The notes under the pieces: generated by a model | The model's database searches: none | What the model saw: the letters and a program-made list of their open reading frames with translations, nothing else | What the model was told of the DNA's origin: nothing | Program-made: the position numbers and the translations under genes | Source: CAZGSN01 sp964371655 | GTDB taxonomy: Bacteria > Desulfobacterota > Binatia > HRBIN30 | NCBI GenBank assembly: GCA_964371655.1 | Contig: CAYJOD010000032.1 | Coordinates: 1 to 60,860, forward strand | Reading direction: 5' to 3' | DNA length: 60,860 nucleotides | Shown: in pieces, positions 17,112 to 26,666 of the stretch | Numbering within the stretch: position 1 is the first letter of the stretch | Layout: each line of letters opens with the position of its first letter

Positions 17112-19003
17112 CGGGACGCCATCCGTTTGAGGTGAACCGACAACAGGGAAAGAGCCACAGGCGTAACTCCCGGGATACGCGCCGCCTGGCCGAGAGAAAT
17201 CGGTCGACCTTGGGCCAGCTTCTCGCGGCATTCGCGCGATAGGCCTTGAACCCCAGCGTAATCAAGGCTCTCTGGAATCGTCGTTTGCTCGAGCTTGCGG
17301 AAGCGATTCACGGCGATCTGCTGGCGGCGGACATACCCCTCGTATTTCACCGAAATCTCAACCTGCGCGCCGACGTCGTCGGCTGTGGGAGTCAGCGCCG
17401 GCTGTGCAAGCCGCATCAAATCAGCATACGTCAGCTCGGGCCGGCGCAGGAGCTGCGCCAGCGTCGTCGTCGCCGTGAGCTCGGCTGTGCCCAACTCGCG
17501 CAGTCTTTCATTGCAGGTGAGAGAGGGCTGCAAGTTTGTCGCTTCGAGGCGGGCAATCTCGGCTGCGACCGCCTCGGATTTGCGTTGCGCCCGCGCATGC
17601 GCGGTTTCGTCGATCACCCCGATCTCGCGACCTAGTGCGGTTAGACGGGTATCGGCGTTATCCTCGCGCAGCAGTAGCCGGTACTCGGCTCGCGAGGTGA
17701 ACATCCTGTAGGGCTCGCCGCCGACGCCCTTGGTCACGAGATCGTCAATGAGTACGCCGATGTAGGCCTGGTCGCGCGCAAGCACGACGGGATCGCCACC
17801 GCGGACTTGCAGGGCAGCGTTGATCCCCGCCATCAGACCCTGCGCCGCGGCCTCCTCGTAACCTGTGGTGCCGTTGATCTGACCGGCGTGATACAGCCCG
17901 CGGATGAGCTTTGTCTGCAACGACGGGAACAGCTGTGTGGGGTCCGCGTAATCGTACTCGATGGCGTACCCGGGACGCATGATCATGGCGTGTTCGAGAC
18001 CAGGGATGGAGTGCACCATTTCGATCTGCACTTCTAGCGGTAGGCTCGTCGATAGGCCGTTCGGATAGACCTCAACGGTGTCCCGCCCCTCCGGCTCGAG
18101 GAAGATCTGGTGGCGGTCCTTGTCGGCGAAGCGCACGACCTTGTCTTCGATGGACGGGCAGTAGCGCGGGCCGCGGCTTTGAATGCGCCCGCTGTAGATG
18201 GCCGAGCGATGCAGCGCGCCGCGGATCACGTCGTGGGTCGCCGGGTTGGTGTAGGTGATGTGACAGGGGATCTGTGTTTGTGCGATGGCGTCGGTGGAAA
18301 ATGAAAATGGCTTGGGCGGAGCATCCCCGTCCTGCACCTCGAGCTGGCGAAAGTCGATCGTGCGCGCGTCCAAGCGTGGGCAGGTGCCGGTCTTCAGTCG
18401 TCCGACGCGAAAACCTAGATCTGCCAGCTGTTCGCTGACCCCGGTGGCAGCGAAGTCTCCGGCGCGTCCCGCCGACATCGTACGCTCGCCGACATGGATC
18501 AATCCATTGAGAAAGGTGCCTGTGGTGAGGATGACCGTACGACCCTCGATCGCCTCGCCCATCTGCGTCGCGACACCGTGTACCTCGCCATCGGCCACGA
18601 TCAGGCGCTCGACGCTGCCCTGATAGATGGTGAGGCCGGGCGTGTTTTCGAGCCGCTGCTTCATGTACTGGCTTTAGGTGGCCTTGGCGGCCGGCGGGCG
18701 CTCTGCGCCCACCGCTGGTCCCTTGTTCGTGTTGAGTTGGCGGAACTGAATTCCAGTGGCATCGATGGCACGCCCCATCTCGCCCCCCAACGCATCGATC
18801 TCTTTCACCAGGTGACCCTTACCAATGCCGCCGATCGCCGGATTGCAGGACATCTGGCCGATGTGGTCTAGGTTGAGCGTGACCATCAACGTGGAAGCGC
18901 CCATACGAACGGCTGCGAGCGCGGCTTCGATTCCGGCATGGCCGGCGCCGACTACGATGACGTCAAAGCGATGCGAAAAAGGACCAATCATTCCTTGCCT
19001 CAT
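17108..19003 (-). CDS. mnmG: tRNA uridine-5-carboxymethylaminomethyl modification enzyme MnmG (GidA), interrupted by an in-frame TAA
   Basis: An FAD protein that, with MnmE, installs the cmnm5 group at U34 of tRNAs. The span equals the normal 630-residue length, but codon 110 (18,674-18,676) is TAA; the frame is unchanged on both sides. The first part has VIVVGAGHAGIEAALAA and SCNPAIGGIGKGHLVKEID; the second has the rest of the FAD and tRNA-binding domains, ending AARIPGVTPVALSLLSVHL. Around the stop the residues read VGAERPPAAKAT-stop-SQYMK, where the family has V-R-A-T-R-A-Q-A-D-K-x-x-Y. A cluster of changes in about 40 bases beside a GC hairpin suggests a sequencing error, though real inactivation is possible. 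The internal ATG at 18,664 is not a natural start. The true start may be the ATG at 18,991, behind a GAGG. Confidence 0.88.
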
Positions 19004-19018
19004 GTTTCACGTGAAACG
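19003..19018. promoter_or_regulatory. parS site 2
   Basis: TGTTTCACGTGAAACG matches the consensus at 15 of 16 positions. Its first base is also the last base of the first possible mnmG start codon, so ParB bound here would cover the mnmG translation start or promoter region. Confidence 0.92.
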
Positions 19019-19027
19019 CGGAGTTGG

Positions 19028-19120
19028 AAGGGGCAAAGGGATCAGGGGCAGAGGGACAAGGGTAAGATAAGAAAGCTCTGGCAAGCCGCCTTCCCTTTGC
19101 CCCTCTGACCCTTGGCACTT
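19028..19120. repeat. Purine/pyrimidine-rich imperfect palindrome, copy 2
   Basis: The left arm GGGGCAAAGGGATCAGGGG plus CAGAGGGACAAGGG pairs with TTCCCTTTGCCCCTCTGACC. It lies between mnmE and mnmG and belongs to the same family as the repeats near 166 and 34,790. Confidence 0.6.
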
Positions 19121-19143
19121 GTGTAATTCCCGAGACACGCCGC

Positions 19144-20508
19144 TCACTTCCCTACACAGAATTCTTCGAAGATGCGATCGAGGATATCCTCATTCGTGAC
19201 CAAACCTGTGACCGTGCCAAGGTAGTCGAGAGCATCTTGAACGTCCACGGCAACCAGGTCGGGTGACCGACCTTCGGAGATCGATCGCCGCGCCAACGCC
19301 AGACTTTGGGCCGCCTTGGTGAGAGCCACGAAGTGTCGTGACCTGGTGAGGACCGGCGTGTCATTGGGTGTTGGGTGGTCGTCACTTGCTTGGACGAGTA
19401 AGCGGCGAAGGTCATCGAGGCCGCGATGATCTCTCGCCGACACCAGCGCGATGCGGTCGTTGAGGAAGTGTGACGCGGATAGCTGTGCGGGCAGGTCTGT
19501 CTTATTGAGGACGATCAGTCGACGCGCACTCGACGTCGCTTCCAGCACGGCTCTGTCTTCTGTGCTCAGCGGTTGCGAGCGATCAATCACCACCAAAACG
19601 AGATCCGACCTGGCAATACTGCTCCGAGTGAGCTCCATGCCGATCTTCTCGACCGGCTCGGCGCGTTCGCTGTCGCGCAGTCCGGCTGTGTCAGCGACGA
19701 CGAACGGGATACCGTCGAGATCGAGCGACTCTTCGATAAGGTCTCGGGTCGTTCCTGCGAAGGCGGTAACGATGGCGCGATCTTCACCTAGGAGGGCGTT
19801 CAGGAGGCTCGACTTGCCGACGTTGGGTTTCCCGACGATGGCGATACGGAGGCCGTCGCGGATGAGCTTGCCATGCTGATAGGTCGACAGGATCCTGGCG
19901 AGCGGCTTCTCGCACTCGTCCAGATCGCGTAGCAACTCGGAAGGGTCGATGTTGAAGTCTTCCTCCGCGAAATCAATCTGTGCTTCCAAGAGTGCCTTCA
20001 ATCGGATGGTCTTGTTGCGCAGCTCATTGATCCAAGCGGATACGGCCCCGGACAACTGCCGGACTGCGAGCGTCGCGGCTTGCGGCGTGCGCGCCGTGAT
20101 CGCATCGATGACCGCCTCCGCCTGCGTGAGATCCATGCGCCCATTGAGAAAAGCACGCTTCGTGAACTCTCCGGGCTCGGCCGGGCGAGCGCCACTGCTC
20201 AGTACGGATTCGAGAACGCGGCGTAACAACACCGGACTGCCGTGGCAGTGCAGCTCGGCCACATCTTCGCCGGTGTAACTGTGCGGGCCGCGCATGAGGA
20301 CGGCCAGCCCCTGATCGATTTCGTCACCGCCCGGCGTACAGATCACACCGAAGTACAGGCGATGGGAGTCCCAGGTCGCGGGTGCTTTCGAGCCCCGGAA
20401 GACGCGCGCGAGAATCGGTAAGGATTGGGACCCACTGACGCGAATGATTCCGACGCCGCCCGCGCCCGGCGCGGTTGTGATGGCTGTGATGGTATCGTCG
20501 GCGTACAT
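19144..20508 (-). CDS. mnmE: tRNA modification GTPase MnmE
   Basis: A GTPase partner of MnmG in U34 modification; 454 residues. The N-terminal formyl-THF-binding domain starts DTITAITTAPGAGGVGIIR. The inserted G domain has G1 GKPNVGKSSLLNALLG, G2 TAFAGTTRD, G3 VADTAGLRD and G4 LNKTDLPA. The protein ends FEEFCVGK, the C-x-G-K signature with the catalytic Cys. It lies in its usual place between the jag and mnmG genes. Confidence 0.96.
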   Translation of the reverse strand: MYADDTITAITTAPGAGGVGIIRVSGSQSLPILARVFRGSKAPATWDSHRLYFGVICTPGGDEIDQGLAVLMRGPHSYTGEDVAELHCHGSPVLLRRVLESVLSSGARPAEPGEFTKRAFLNGRMDLTQAEAVIDAITARTPQAATLAVRQLSGAVSAWINELRNKTIRLKALLEAQIDFAEEDFNIDPSELLRDLDECEKPLARILSTYQHGKLIRDGLRIAIVGKPNVGKSSLLNALLGEDRAIVTAFAGTTRDLIEESLDLDGIPFVVADTAGLRDSERAEPVEKIGMELTRSSIARSDLVLVVIDRSQPLSTEDRAVLEATSSARRLIVLNKTDLPAQLSASHFLNDRIALVSARDHRGLDDLRRLLVQASDDHPTPNDTPVLTRSRHFVALTKAAQSLALARRSISEGRSPDLVAVDVQDALDYLGTVTGLVTNEDILDRIFEEFCVGK

Positions 20509-20544
20509 AATTCGTGCGCGCGCCGGCGACTCGAGAGAGGGGCT

Positions 20545-21276
20545 CTAGTCGAAGTCGATAGCGCTGTACGCCGCTCCCTGTGGAATGATCACGAGGCGGC
20601 GAAGCGCTCCTTTACCTGAACTTTGGGTCGTCAGCGAGGGGTCGGCCTGCAAGACCAGGTGAATGATGCGGCGATCCTGGGGCGGCATCGGGTTGAGCGT
20701 GACGGGCTTGCCCTTGCGCTTCGCCTGCTCGGCCATGCGGTGTGCGAGATCCTCGAGCGCGCTACGCCGTCGCGATCGATAACTGTTGGAGTCGATGACG
20801 ACACGCGGCGCATGCTCGTTGTCGCGAAGCAGGATTCGATTGACGATGTACGTCAGCGCGTCGAGCATCTGCCCGTGTCGACCGATCAGGATGCCACTCG
20901 TGTCGCCGCTGAGCTCTAGAAGAATGCCCTCTTCGTGCGGATGGACCGTCACCTCGGCTTCGATCCTAACCCGCCGTACAATCTCACGCAGCAGCTGTGC
21001 CGCGCGCTCCTTGAACTCCTCTGTAACCTCGGGCAAGGGCGCGTCCGCAATCGCGTCACCATCGGGCGCGGTCGCAGGCGGAGCGACCGCGGTGCTCTCG
21101 CTGGCGCTCTTGGTCACGCGAACGCGTGCCGGGCGATTTCCGACCAGTCCCAGCAACCCGCGGCTCGGGTTCTCCAGAATCTCGACCTCGACATCGGCAC
21201 GGGCGGCGCCAAGCTGTTGTAGCGCCGCGTCGACCGCGTCTTCGATGGTCGCTCCCGTGGCTTCGACAGAATCCAT
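20545..21276 (-). CDS. jag: Jag/KhpB-like RNA-binding protein (Jag-N, KH and R3H domains)
   Basis: A 243-residue RNA-binding protein found next to yidC in most bacteria and linked to cell-envelope and elongation control through KhpA/KhpB. The Jag-N domain includes EILENPSRGLLGLVGNRPA. The KH domain has SGILIGRHGQMLDALTYIV with the GxxG-like loop. The R3H motif is NPMPPQDRRIIHLVLQ. A low-complexity Ala/Pro linker joins the first two domains. It starts 9 bp after the yidC stop codon. Confidence 0.92.
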   Translation of the reverse strand: MDSVEATGATIEDAVDAALQQLGAARADVEVEILENPSRGLLGLVGNRPARVRVTKSASESTAVAPPATAPDGDAIADAPLPEVTEEFKERAAQLLREIVRRVRIEAEVTVHPHEEGILLELSGDTSGILIGRHGQMLDALTYIVNRILLRDNEHAPRVVIDSNSYRSRRRSALEDLAHRMAEQAKRKGKPVTLNPMPPQDRRIIHLVLQADPSLTTQSSGKGALRRLVIIPQGAAYSAIDFD

Positions 21277-21285
21277 CGCTTCCCC

Positions 21286-22905
21286 CTACGTCGCAGTTCG
21301 GTTCATGTAGTACTGTTGTGCGATCGTCAACACGTTATTTACCAGCCAGTACAGAGAAAGACCGGATGGGAAGTTTACAAACATCACAGTGAACATCAGC
21401 GGCATGATCATCATCACCTGGCGCTGTTGTGGATCGGCCGACGACGGTGTCATCCATTGCTGAATGAACATGCTCCCGCCCATCAGCAGGGTGAGGATGG
21501 GGATCCCGGGACTGTGTACGAACGGAATCGCAAGCGACCCCAAGCGGTCTGGAGCGGAAAGATCATTGATCCAAAATAAAAACGGCGCGTGGCGCAGCTC
21601 CACTGTGTTCATCAGCGCGGCATATAGGCCAAAGAAAACCGGGAGTTGCAGTACCATGGGCAAACAGCCGCCGAGCGGGTTTACCTTGTGGCGCCGATAC
21701 AGCTCCATGACCTCCTTGTTCATCTGCTCGCTGTTGTCTTTGAACTTCTCGCGGATCTTGGCCATCTGCGGCTGCAGCTTCTGCATCTCACGCATCGACC
21801 TGAAGCTGCTCTGACTGAGAGGAATGAAAAGGACCTTGATCACCACCGTGAGCAGGATGATGTCGACACCGAAGTTGCCGGTGATGGCGTGTGACAGTTT
21901 GAAGACGTGCAAGAAGATCACGGCGATAAACCCGAACCAGCCAAGGTCTACGGCGCGCGACAAGTCATGCCCGGCGCTCTCGAGGACATCGAAATCCTTC
22001 GGGCCGATGTACGCTTTGAGCTTCAGCTCGCCCTTGATCGCGGCGACCGGAAAGAGGAGCTTGGTTTCGACGGTCTGATCGCGGAGCTTCTGCCACAAGC
22101 GTTGGCCGTGGTCTTCTTCCGGGATCAAGGCCGCGAGAAAATACGTTCCCGCAAAACCGGTCCAGGCCACCGGTGCTGGGGTGATGCTACCGCTGGTCAA
22201 CGCCGAATACTGGGTTTCGATGAGCTTCTTGCCTTCGAGGTGCACGGTTCGGTCGTAGACCGCGTGCTCGCCGGCCGCCGCGGTCGGGTCGGCGGCCTTT
22301 CCCCAGGCAACGGCGAGCTCGCTGTATCCCGGGGGAACCGAAGAGGCGCGCACGCTCACATCGAAGGGGTAGGTATCCCCCGTGAAGGTAAAACGCTTTC
22401 GAAAGGTCACCCCGTCGGTTTCGGCGACAAATTCAATGCTTCCCGATTCGCCGCGTTGAAGGGTCAGATCGTTGCCCTCGACGGAATACGAGACGCTGCC
22501 GTCCGTGATCGCACGGGCGTCGGCGGCACGTAACTCGACTCCGAAAGGCAACTCTCCGTTTTGTCCGACGACCACCGTCTGCTGCGGCGGGCTATCAGGC
22601 TGCACGCTGGTCCGGTATTTCTTGAGCTCGAAACTCTCGAGTCTCGCGCCCGCGGTCGTAAACACGGCCCGATACAGATCGGTTTCGACCGTTACCTTGC
22701 GACCCGCCACGGCGGGCTTCGCCGCAGGCTGCAGCTCCGCCTCTTGCGGCGACGGCTTGGCTGCCTCGACGGGGGCGGCGGGCGCCTCGGTAATCTCGGG
22801 CCGATCCGATAGCGCTGGCTGGTACAAGCCCGGCAGCACGAACTCCTGGTACAGGACCAGGATCGCGAGAGAGAGCACGACGGCGATTAGGGCGCGTCTT
22901 TCCAT
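21286..22905 (-). CDS. yidC: Membrane protein insertase YidC
   Basis: A 539-residue Oxa1-family insertase of the Gram-negative type. The first helix is RALIAVVLSLAILVLYQEF. A linker rich in Ala and Pro and a large periplasmic P1 domain (about residues 60-320) follow. The conserved Oxa1 core (LSQSSFRSMREMQKLQP, KVNPLGGCLPMVLQLPVFF, FPSGLSLYWLVNN) spans the last 200 residues, with the substrate-groove Arg in the core helix. It starts 4 bp after yidD. Confidence 0.96.
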   Translation of the reverse strand: MERRALIAVVLSLAILVLYQEFVLPGLYQPALSDRPEITEAPAAPVEAAKPSPQEAELQPAAKPAVAGRKVTVETDLYRAVFTTAGARLESFELKKYRTSVQPDSPPQQTVVVGQNGELPFGVELRAADARAITDGSVSYSVEGNDLTLQRGESGSIEFVAETDGVTFRKRFTFTGDTYPFDVSVRASSVPPGYSELAVAWGKAADPTAAAGEHAVYDRTVHLEGKKLIETQYSALTSGSITPAPVAWTGFAGTYFLAALIPEEDHGQRLWQKLRDQTVETKLLFPVAAIKGELKLKAYIGPKDFDVLESAGHDLSRAVDLGWFGFIAVIFLHVFKLSHAITGNFGVDIILLTVVIKVLFIPLSQSSFRSMREMQKLQPQMAKIREKFKDNSEQMNKEVMELYRRHKVNPLGGCLPMVLQLPVFFGLYAALMNTVELRHAPFLFWINDLSAPDRLGSLAIPFVHSPGIPILTLLMGGSMFIQQWMTPSSADPQQRQVMMIMPLMFTVMFVNFPSGLSLYWLVNNVLTIAQQYYMNRTAT

Positions 22906-22909
22906 GGTC

Positions 22910-23173
22910 TTATTGCACCGGATCCCAGCCGCCAGGATTCCACGGGTGACAGCGCAGAACGCGCTTCAGAGCGAGCCATCCTCCCTTCACCGCCCCGTAT
23001 CGGGCGATGGCCGTCCGAGCGTAATCGGAGCAGCGCGGCGAAAAACGGCATGCCGGGCCGAGAAACGGCGACACACCGCATTGATAGGCCCACAGCGCGG
23101 CATTCATCACGCGGGCGGCCACGGAACGGGAGTCGATCACGCTCTGGGCGTTGGCGGACGACTCATCTGTCAT
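22910..23173 (-). CDS. yidD: Membrane protein insertion efficiency factor YidD
   Basis: A small membrane-associated factor that assists YidC. The core (YQCGVSPFLGPACRFSPRC then SDYARTAIARYGAVKGG and CHPWNPGGWDPV) carries the conserved Cys and Trp residues of the family. The start at MTDESSANAQ overlaps the rnpA stop codon; a later ATG (MNAALWAYQ) would give a form closer to the usual length and cannot be excluded. Confidence 0.93.
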   Translation of the reverse strand: MTDESSANAQSVIDSRSVAARVMNAALWAYQCGVSPFLGPACRFSPRCSDYARTAIARYGAVKGGWLALKRVLRCHPWNPGGWDPVQ

Positions 23174-23708
23174 TGACATGCAAGGCTCGGCCAAGTTCCT
23201 GAACGACATCGACGTAACTGGCGGTAGCGGCCTGAGGACGGGCAATAACCAAGATCTCCTGCGCCGGGCTGAGATCACCCTTGACTCGACGGAAAAATTC
23301 GCGAACCCAGCGCTTGATTCGATTTCGAACCACCGCGCCACCTACTTTGCGGCTGGCCGTGATTCCGAGGCGAGGCGTTCCGTCTTTCGCTGCTGCCGTG
23401 ATCACCACGAAGCGCGCCCCGGGACGCCGCCGCCCGATTCGTTGTAGCTGAAGGAACTCGCTACGTCGGCGGATCCGGTTCGCCTTCGGGAAGCGCTCGT
23501 CGCGGCGGATTCGCGCTAGCGCGGTTGTTTCGCCGGAATCGTGACCACGAGACGTTTCCGTCCCTTCGCCCGGCGCCGTCTGATCACCGCGCGGCCGCCC
23601 GGCGTTGCCATACGAGCGCGGAACCCGTGGGTACGCTTCCTTCGTCGATTGCTCGGTTGATACGTTCGTTTCATTGCACCCTCGAGGCGGTGAGGCGGTC
23701 GATTTCAT
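23163..23708 (-). CDS. rnpA: Ribonuclease P protein component RnpA, with N-terminal extension containing rpmH in another frame
   Basis: The protein subunit of RNase P, which matures tRNA 5' ends. The core begins FPKANRIRRRSEFLQLQ; the RNA-binding signature is VGGAVVRNRIKRWVREFFR. Between the core and the upstream ATG there is no ATG, GTG or TTG codon in frame. The only normal start is therefore the ATG at 23,708, 34 bases before the rpmH ATG and preceded by GAGGG. This gives 181 residues instead of about 120, with a low-homology extension that fully contains rpmH. The same nested design is known from Thermus. An unusual start codon nearer the core is the alternative. Confidence 0.9.
   Translation of the reverse strand: MKSTASPPRGCNETNVSTEQSTKEAYPRVPRSYGNAGRPRGDQTAPGEGTETSRGHDSGETTALARIRRDERFPKANRIRRRSEFLQLQRIGRRRPGARFVVITAAAKDGTPRLGITASRKVGGAVVRNRIKRWVREFFRRVKGDLSPAQEILVIARPQAATASYVDVVQELGRALHVNDR
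23516..23674 (-). CDS. rpmH: 50S ribosomal protein L34
   Basis: A 52-residue ribosomal protein, complete and canonical: MKRTYQPSNRRRKRTHGFRA, then RMATPGGRAVIRRRRAKGR, ending LVVTIPAKQPR. GAGGG lies just upstream of its ATG. It is embedded entirely in the rnpA frame, shifted by one frame, and its stop lies just before the conserved RnpA core. Confidence 0.97.
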   Translation of the reverse strand: MKRTYQPSNRRRKRTHGFRARMATPGGRAVIRRRRAKGRKRLVVTIPAKQPR

Positions 23709-23753
23709 TTGCCCTCACCGCAGAACTTGCAGCCAGCTGGCGCGAAGCGTTCT

Positions 23754-23782
23754 GTAGAAACACACGTCACGGCGCCTGTCAA
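23754..23782 (-). promoter_or_regulatory. Candidate sigma-70 promoter for the rnpA/rpmH operon
   Basis: On the minus strand a perfect TTGACA (23,777-23,782) is followed after 17 bases by TTCTAC (23,754-23,759). Transcription would begin about 40 bases before the rnpA ATG. The -10 box is weak, so this is a candidate only. Confidence 0.4.
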
Positions 23783-23959
23783 CCGACCGCCACAGCAGAC
23801 CCATGCTCAGCTCGAACAGAACCCCGTCTCGCCGGTCGGTCGGGCCGGGGGCACGCCAGACGATCCGCCGCCCCATGATCGTGTCCCCGAAGCCAGGTTC
23901 GAGTCGCGTCAACGGTTGGCGCGCAAGTCTCGAAGGGATCGACTACGGGACAAACGGAG

Positions 23960-24196
23960 CTAGGCGGCAGGGGTCGCGCTTTCCTCTGCCTTGGCTTTGC
24001 TGAATTCCTTGGCGAAGTGTTCCGGGCATAGGCCACGGTTACCTTGGGGTTTGTGACAGCCTTCGGCGTTGCAGCTCTTGCGACGCGGTTTCGCGAGCAG
24101 CCCCTTCTTCCATTTGCGGTAGTGCTGATCGCAATAGCCCTTGGCTCGAACGTCCTTGCCGCAGCTTTCCGATTTACACGTTCCCTTGTTCGCCAT
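23960..24196 (-). CDS. Small protein with two tandem C-x4-C-x9-C-x2-H zinc-binding motifs
   Basis: A 78-residue protein. Two copies of the pattern C-x4-C-x9-C-x2-H occur at C7-C12-C22-H25 and C42-C47-C57-H60, as CKSESCGKDVRAKGYCDQH and CNAEGCHKPQGNRGLCPEH. The 'G-x-C-x-x-H-Y-x-x-W' phrase after the first copy is known from the zinc modules of phage and bacterial HNH proteins, but no nuclease domain is present here. It ends in a short Lys/Ala/Glu tail. It starts 15 bp after gpsA on the same strand and may be cotranscribed. It may bind nucleic acid; the role is unknown. Confidence 0.75.
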   Translation of the reverse strand: MANKGTCKSESCGKDVRAKGYCDQHYRKWKKGLLAKPRRKSCNAEGCHKPQGNRGLCPEHFAKEFSKAKAEESATPAA

Positions 24197-24211
24197 TCCT
24201 TGTGTTCCTCT

Positions 24212-25216
<1,005 letters not shown>

Positions 25217-25269
25217 GCCGCGCGACTTCGCACATCCTCGACAACGGCGCAAGGCGGAAGCCGCGCCCT

Positions 25270-25341
25270 CCCAGTCCCTGGCGCCTTTGCGCGAGACCAC
25301 TCCAGATGCTTCTCGCGCCAAGGCGCCAAGACGCAAAGGGA
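25270..25341. repeat. CGCCTTTGCG/CGCAAAGGG imperfect palindrome, copy 1
   Basis: GGCGCCTTTGCGCGAGA is mirrored by TCTCGCGCCAAGGCGCCAAG and ACGCAAAGGG. A homologous copy in opposite orientation is at 46,697-46,764. The rest of the gap up to the PAQR gene (25,217-25,642) shows no gene, only CTGAAGCCCGAGAC-type short repeats near 25,448. Confidence 0.55.
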
Positions 25342-25642
25342 TGGGTCAATGCTATCCATACATCATCTGTGGTTGGGGTTTGGTCTTTGCCCCTTCGACG
25401 AACGCCCGCCGCAGACCTCCCGGGCGAGGAAGGCTTGGGTTCCTCCTGAAGCCCGAGACCCGAGGTCTGAAGCCCAGACGATGAATTCACCGCCTCTGGG
25501 TCTTGCATGGATGCGTTGGCGAGGTGATCGGCATTGGCGCTGGGCGAGTGCTTAGGCGTGCGATCCGAATGGTCACACCCTGTGCACATCGGAGGATTTC
25601 GCTTTTGCGTCGCCACCGCTTCCTGTACTTTGTTGCAGCGCG

Positions 25643-26320
25643 ATGCCTGACAACCTCCAACGATTCACTTTGGGTAAGATGCAAAACCCGGTACGCGGTT
25701 TCTTGCACGGCACGGCTGCGGTCGCGTCGGTCGTCGGAGCCGTGTTCCTGTGGCAGCGGAGCGCCGGGGATCCGACCCGGCAGATCGAGCTGCTCATCTT
25801 CACCCTCAGCATGGTCGGGCTCTACACAACCAGCAGCCTCTATCACTCGGTTCCGTGGCGCCGGGTGTGGAAGGAGCGGATGCAACGGCTCGATCACGCC
25901 ATGATCTTTGTCCTGGTTGCCGGAAGCTACACTCCCATTGCCTGCATCGCCCTCGATGGCTGGCCGCGCGTCCTGGCCCTCGGCGCCTGTTGGGGCATTG
26001 CGGTGGCCGGCATCCTTCAGAAGACGCTGGTACCGAGCCTGCCGCATTGGGTCTCGATCGCGATGCAAATCATCCAGGGTTTGCTGGCGCTGCCGTTGCT
26101 CGGGCCGCTGGCGCAGCGGCTGCCCGCGGGGGCCTTGCTGCTAACCATCCTCGGCGGTGTCTTCTACACCGTCGGTATGCTGTTCTTCGTCACCAAGCGC
26201 CCGCGCCTGTGGCCGCGGGTATTCTCGTATCACGAGGCGTTCCACGTCTTGGTGATCGCGGGAAGCTCCGCACACTACGTATTGGCGTTCCGCTACGTCG
26301 CCGGGTTCCCGGGGACGTAA
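25643..26320 (+). CDS. PAQR/hemolysin III family membrane protein
   Basis: A 225-residue, seven-helix membrane protein of the YqfA/hemolysin III branch. Conserved PAQR marks are SSLYHSVPW in helix 2, RLDHAMIFVLVAGSYTP, and HEAFHVLVIAGSSAHY near the end; the histidines are proposed zinc ligands. A second start 12 codons in (MQNPVRGFLHG) is equally plausible. The role in bacteria is uncertain, probably membrane lipid homeostasis. No operon partner. Confidence 0.88.
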   Translation: MPDNLQRFTLGKMQNPVRGFLHGTAAVASVVGAVFLWQRSAGDPTRQIELLIFTLSMVGLYTTSSLYHSVPWRRVWKERMQRLDHAMIFVLVAGSYTPIACIALDGWPRVLALGACWGIAVAGILQKTLVPSLPHWVSIAMQIIQGLLALPLLGPLAQRLPAGALLLTILGGVFYTVGMLFFVTKRPRLWPRVFSYHEAFHVLVIAGSSAHYVLAFRYVAGFPGT

Positions 26321-26330
26321 GTACTCTGTT

Positions 26331-26500
26331 TCGTAAGTTCGACCACGTATTCCGTTCGTCCCGAGTAGCCGCCATCTTTTCGGCGGCGTATCGAGGGACG
26401 ATGCGGCAGCCCGCCTCATCAGGCGGCCCCTCGATACGCCCCTGCGAAGACGGGGCTACTCGGGGCGAACGGGGATGGGTCAAGGAATACGTTGCCATAC
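26331..26500. repeat. Dispersed GAGTAGC/CGTATCGAGGG palindromic element, copy 1
   Basis: The inverted arms (CCGTTCGTCCCGAGTAGC and GCTACTCGGGGCGAACGG) enclose two smaller stems with GTATCGAGG and CCTCGATAC boxes. The whole unit is homologous, in reverse orientation, to 45,289-45,489; the first 43 bases are identical to the reverse complement of 45,447-45,489. Short ACGTATTCC motifs lie near both ends. A further hairpin built from CGTCGCTCGT/ACGAGCGACG lies at 26,535-26,615, so the gap before the next gene is wholly repeat-type sequence. Confidence 0.8.
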
Positions 26501-26666
26501 TTGTGCCGACGGGTACTCAAGCCGCTGCGGCGTCGTTGGTCGCTCGGGGATCGTCGCTCGTAGAAAGTGGCTGCCCGACGAACGACGCGAGACGACGAGC
26601 GACGAACGCGCACCGACCCGCGCCGCACATTTGAAGAGAAGCCGTCAAAGGTAGTAGAGGGTACCG

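Noticed and set aside
23890..23920. GGTTCGAGTC resembling a tRNA T-loop
   Set aside because: The neighbouring bases do not form the 5-bp T stem, and no anticodon or acceptor stem can be built.
23709..23959. oriC/DnaA boxes next to rnpA
   Set aside because: No TTATCCACA-like box is seen, and dnaA is not in the window.
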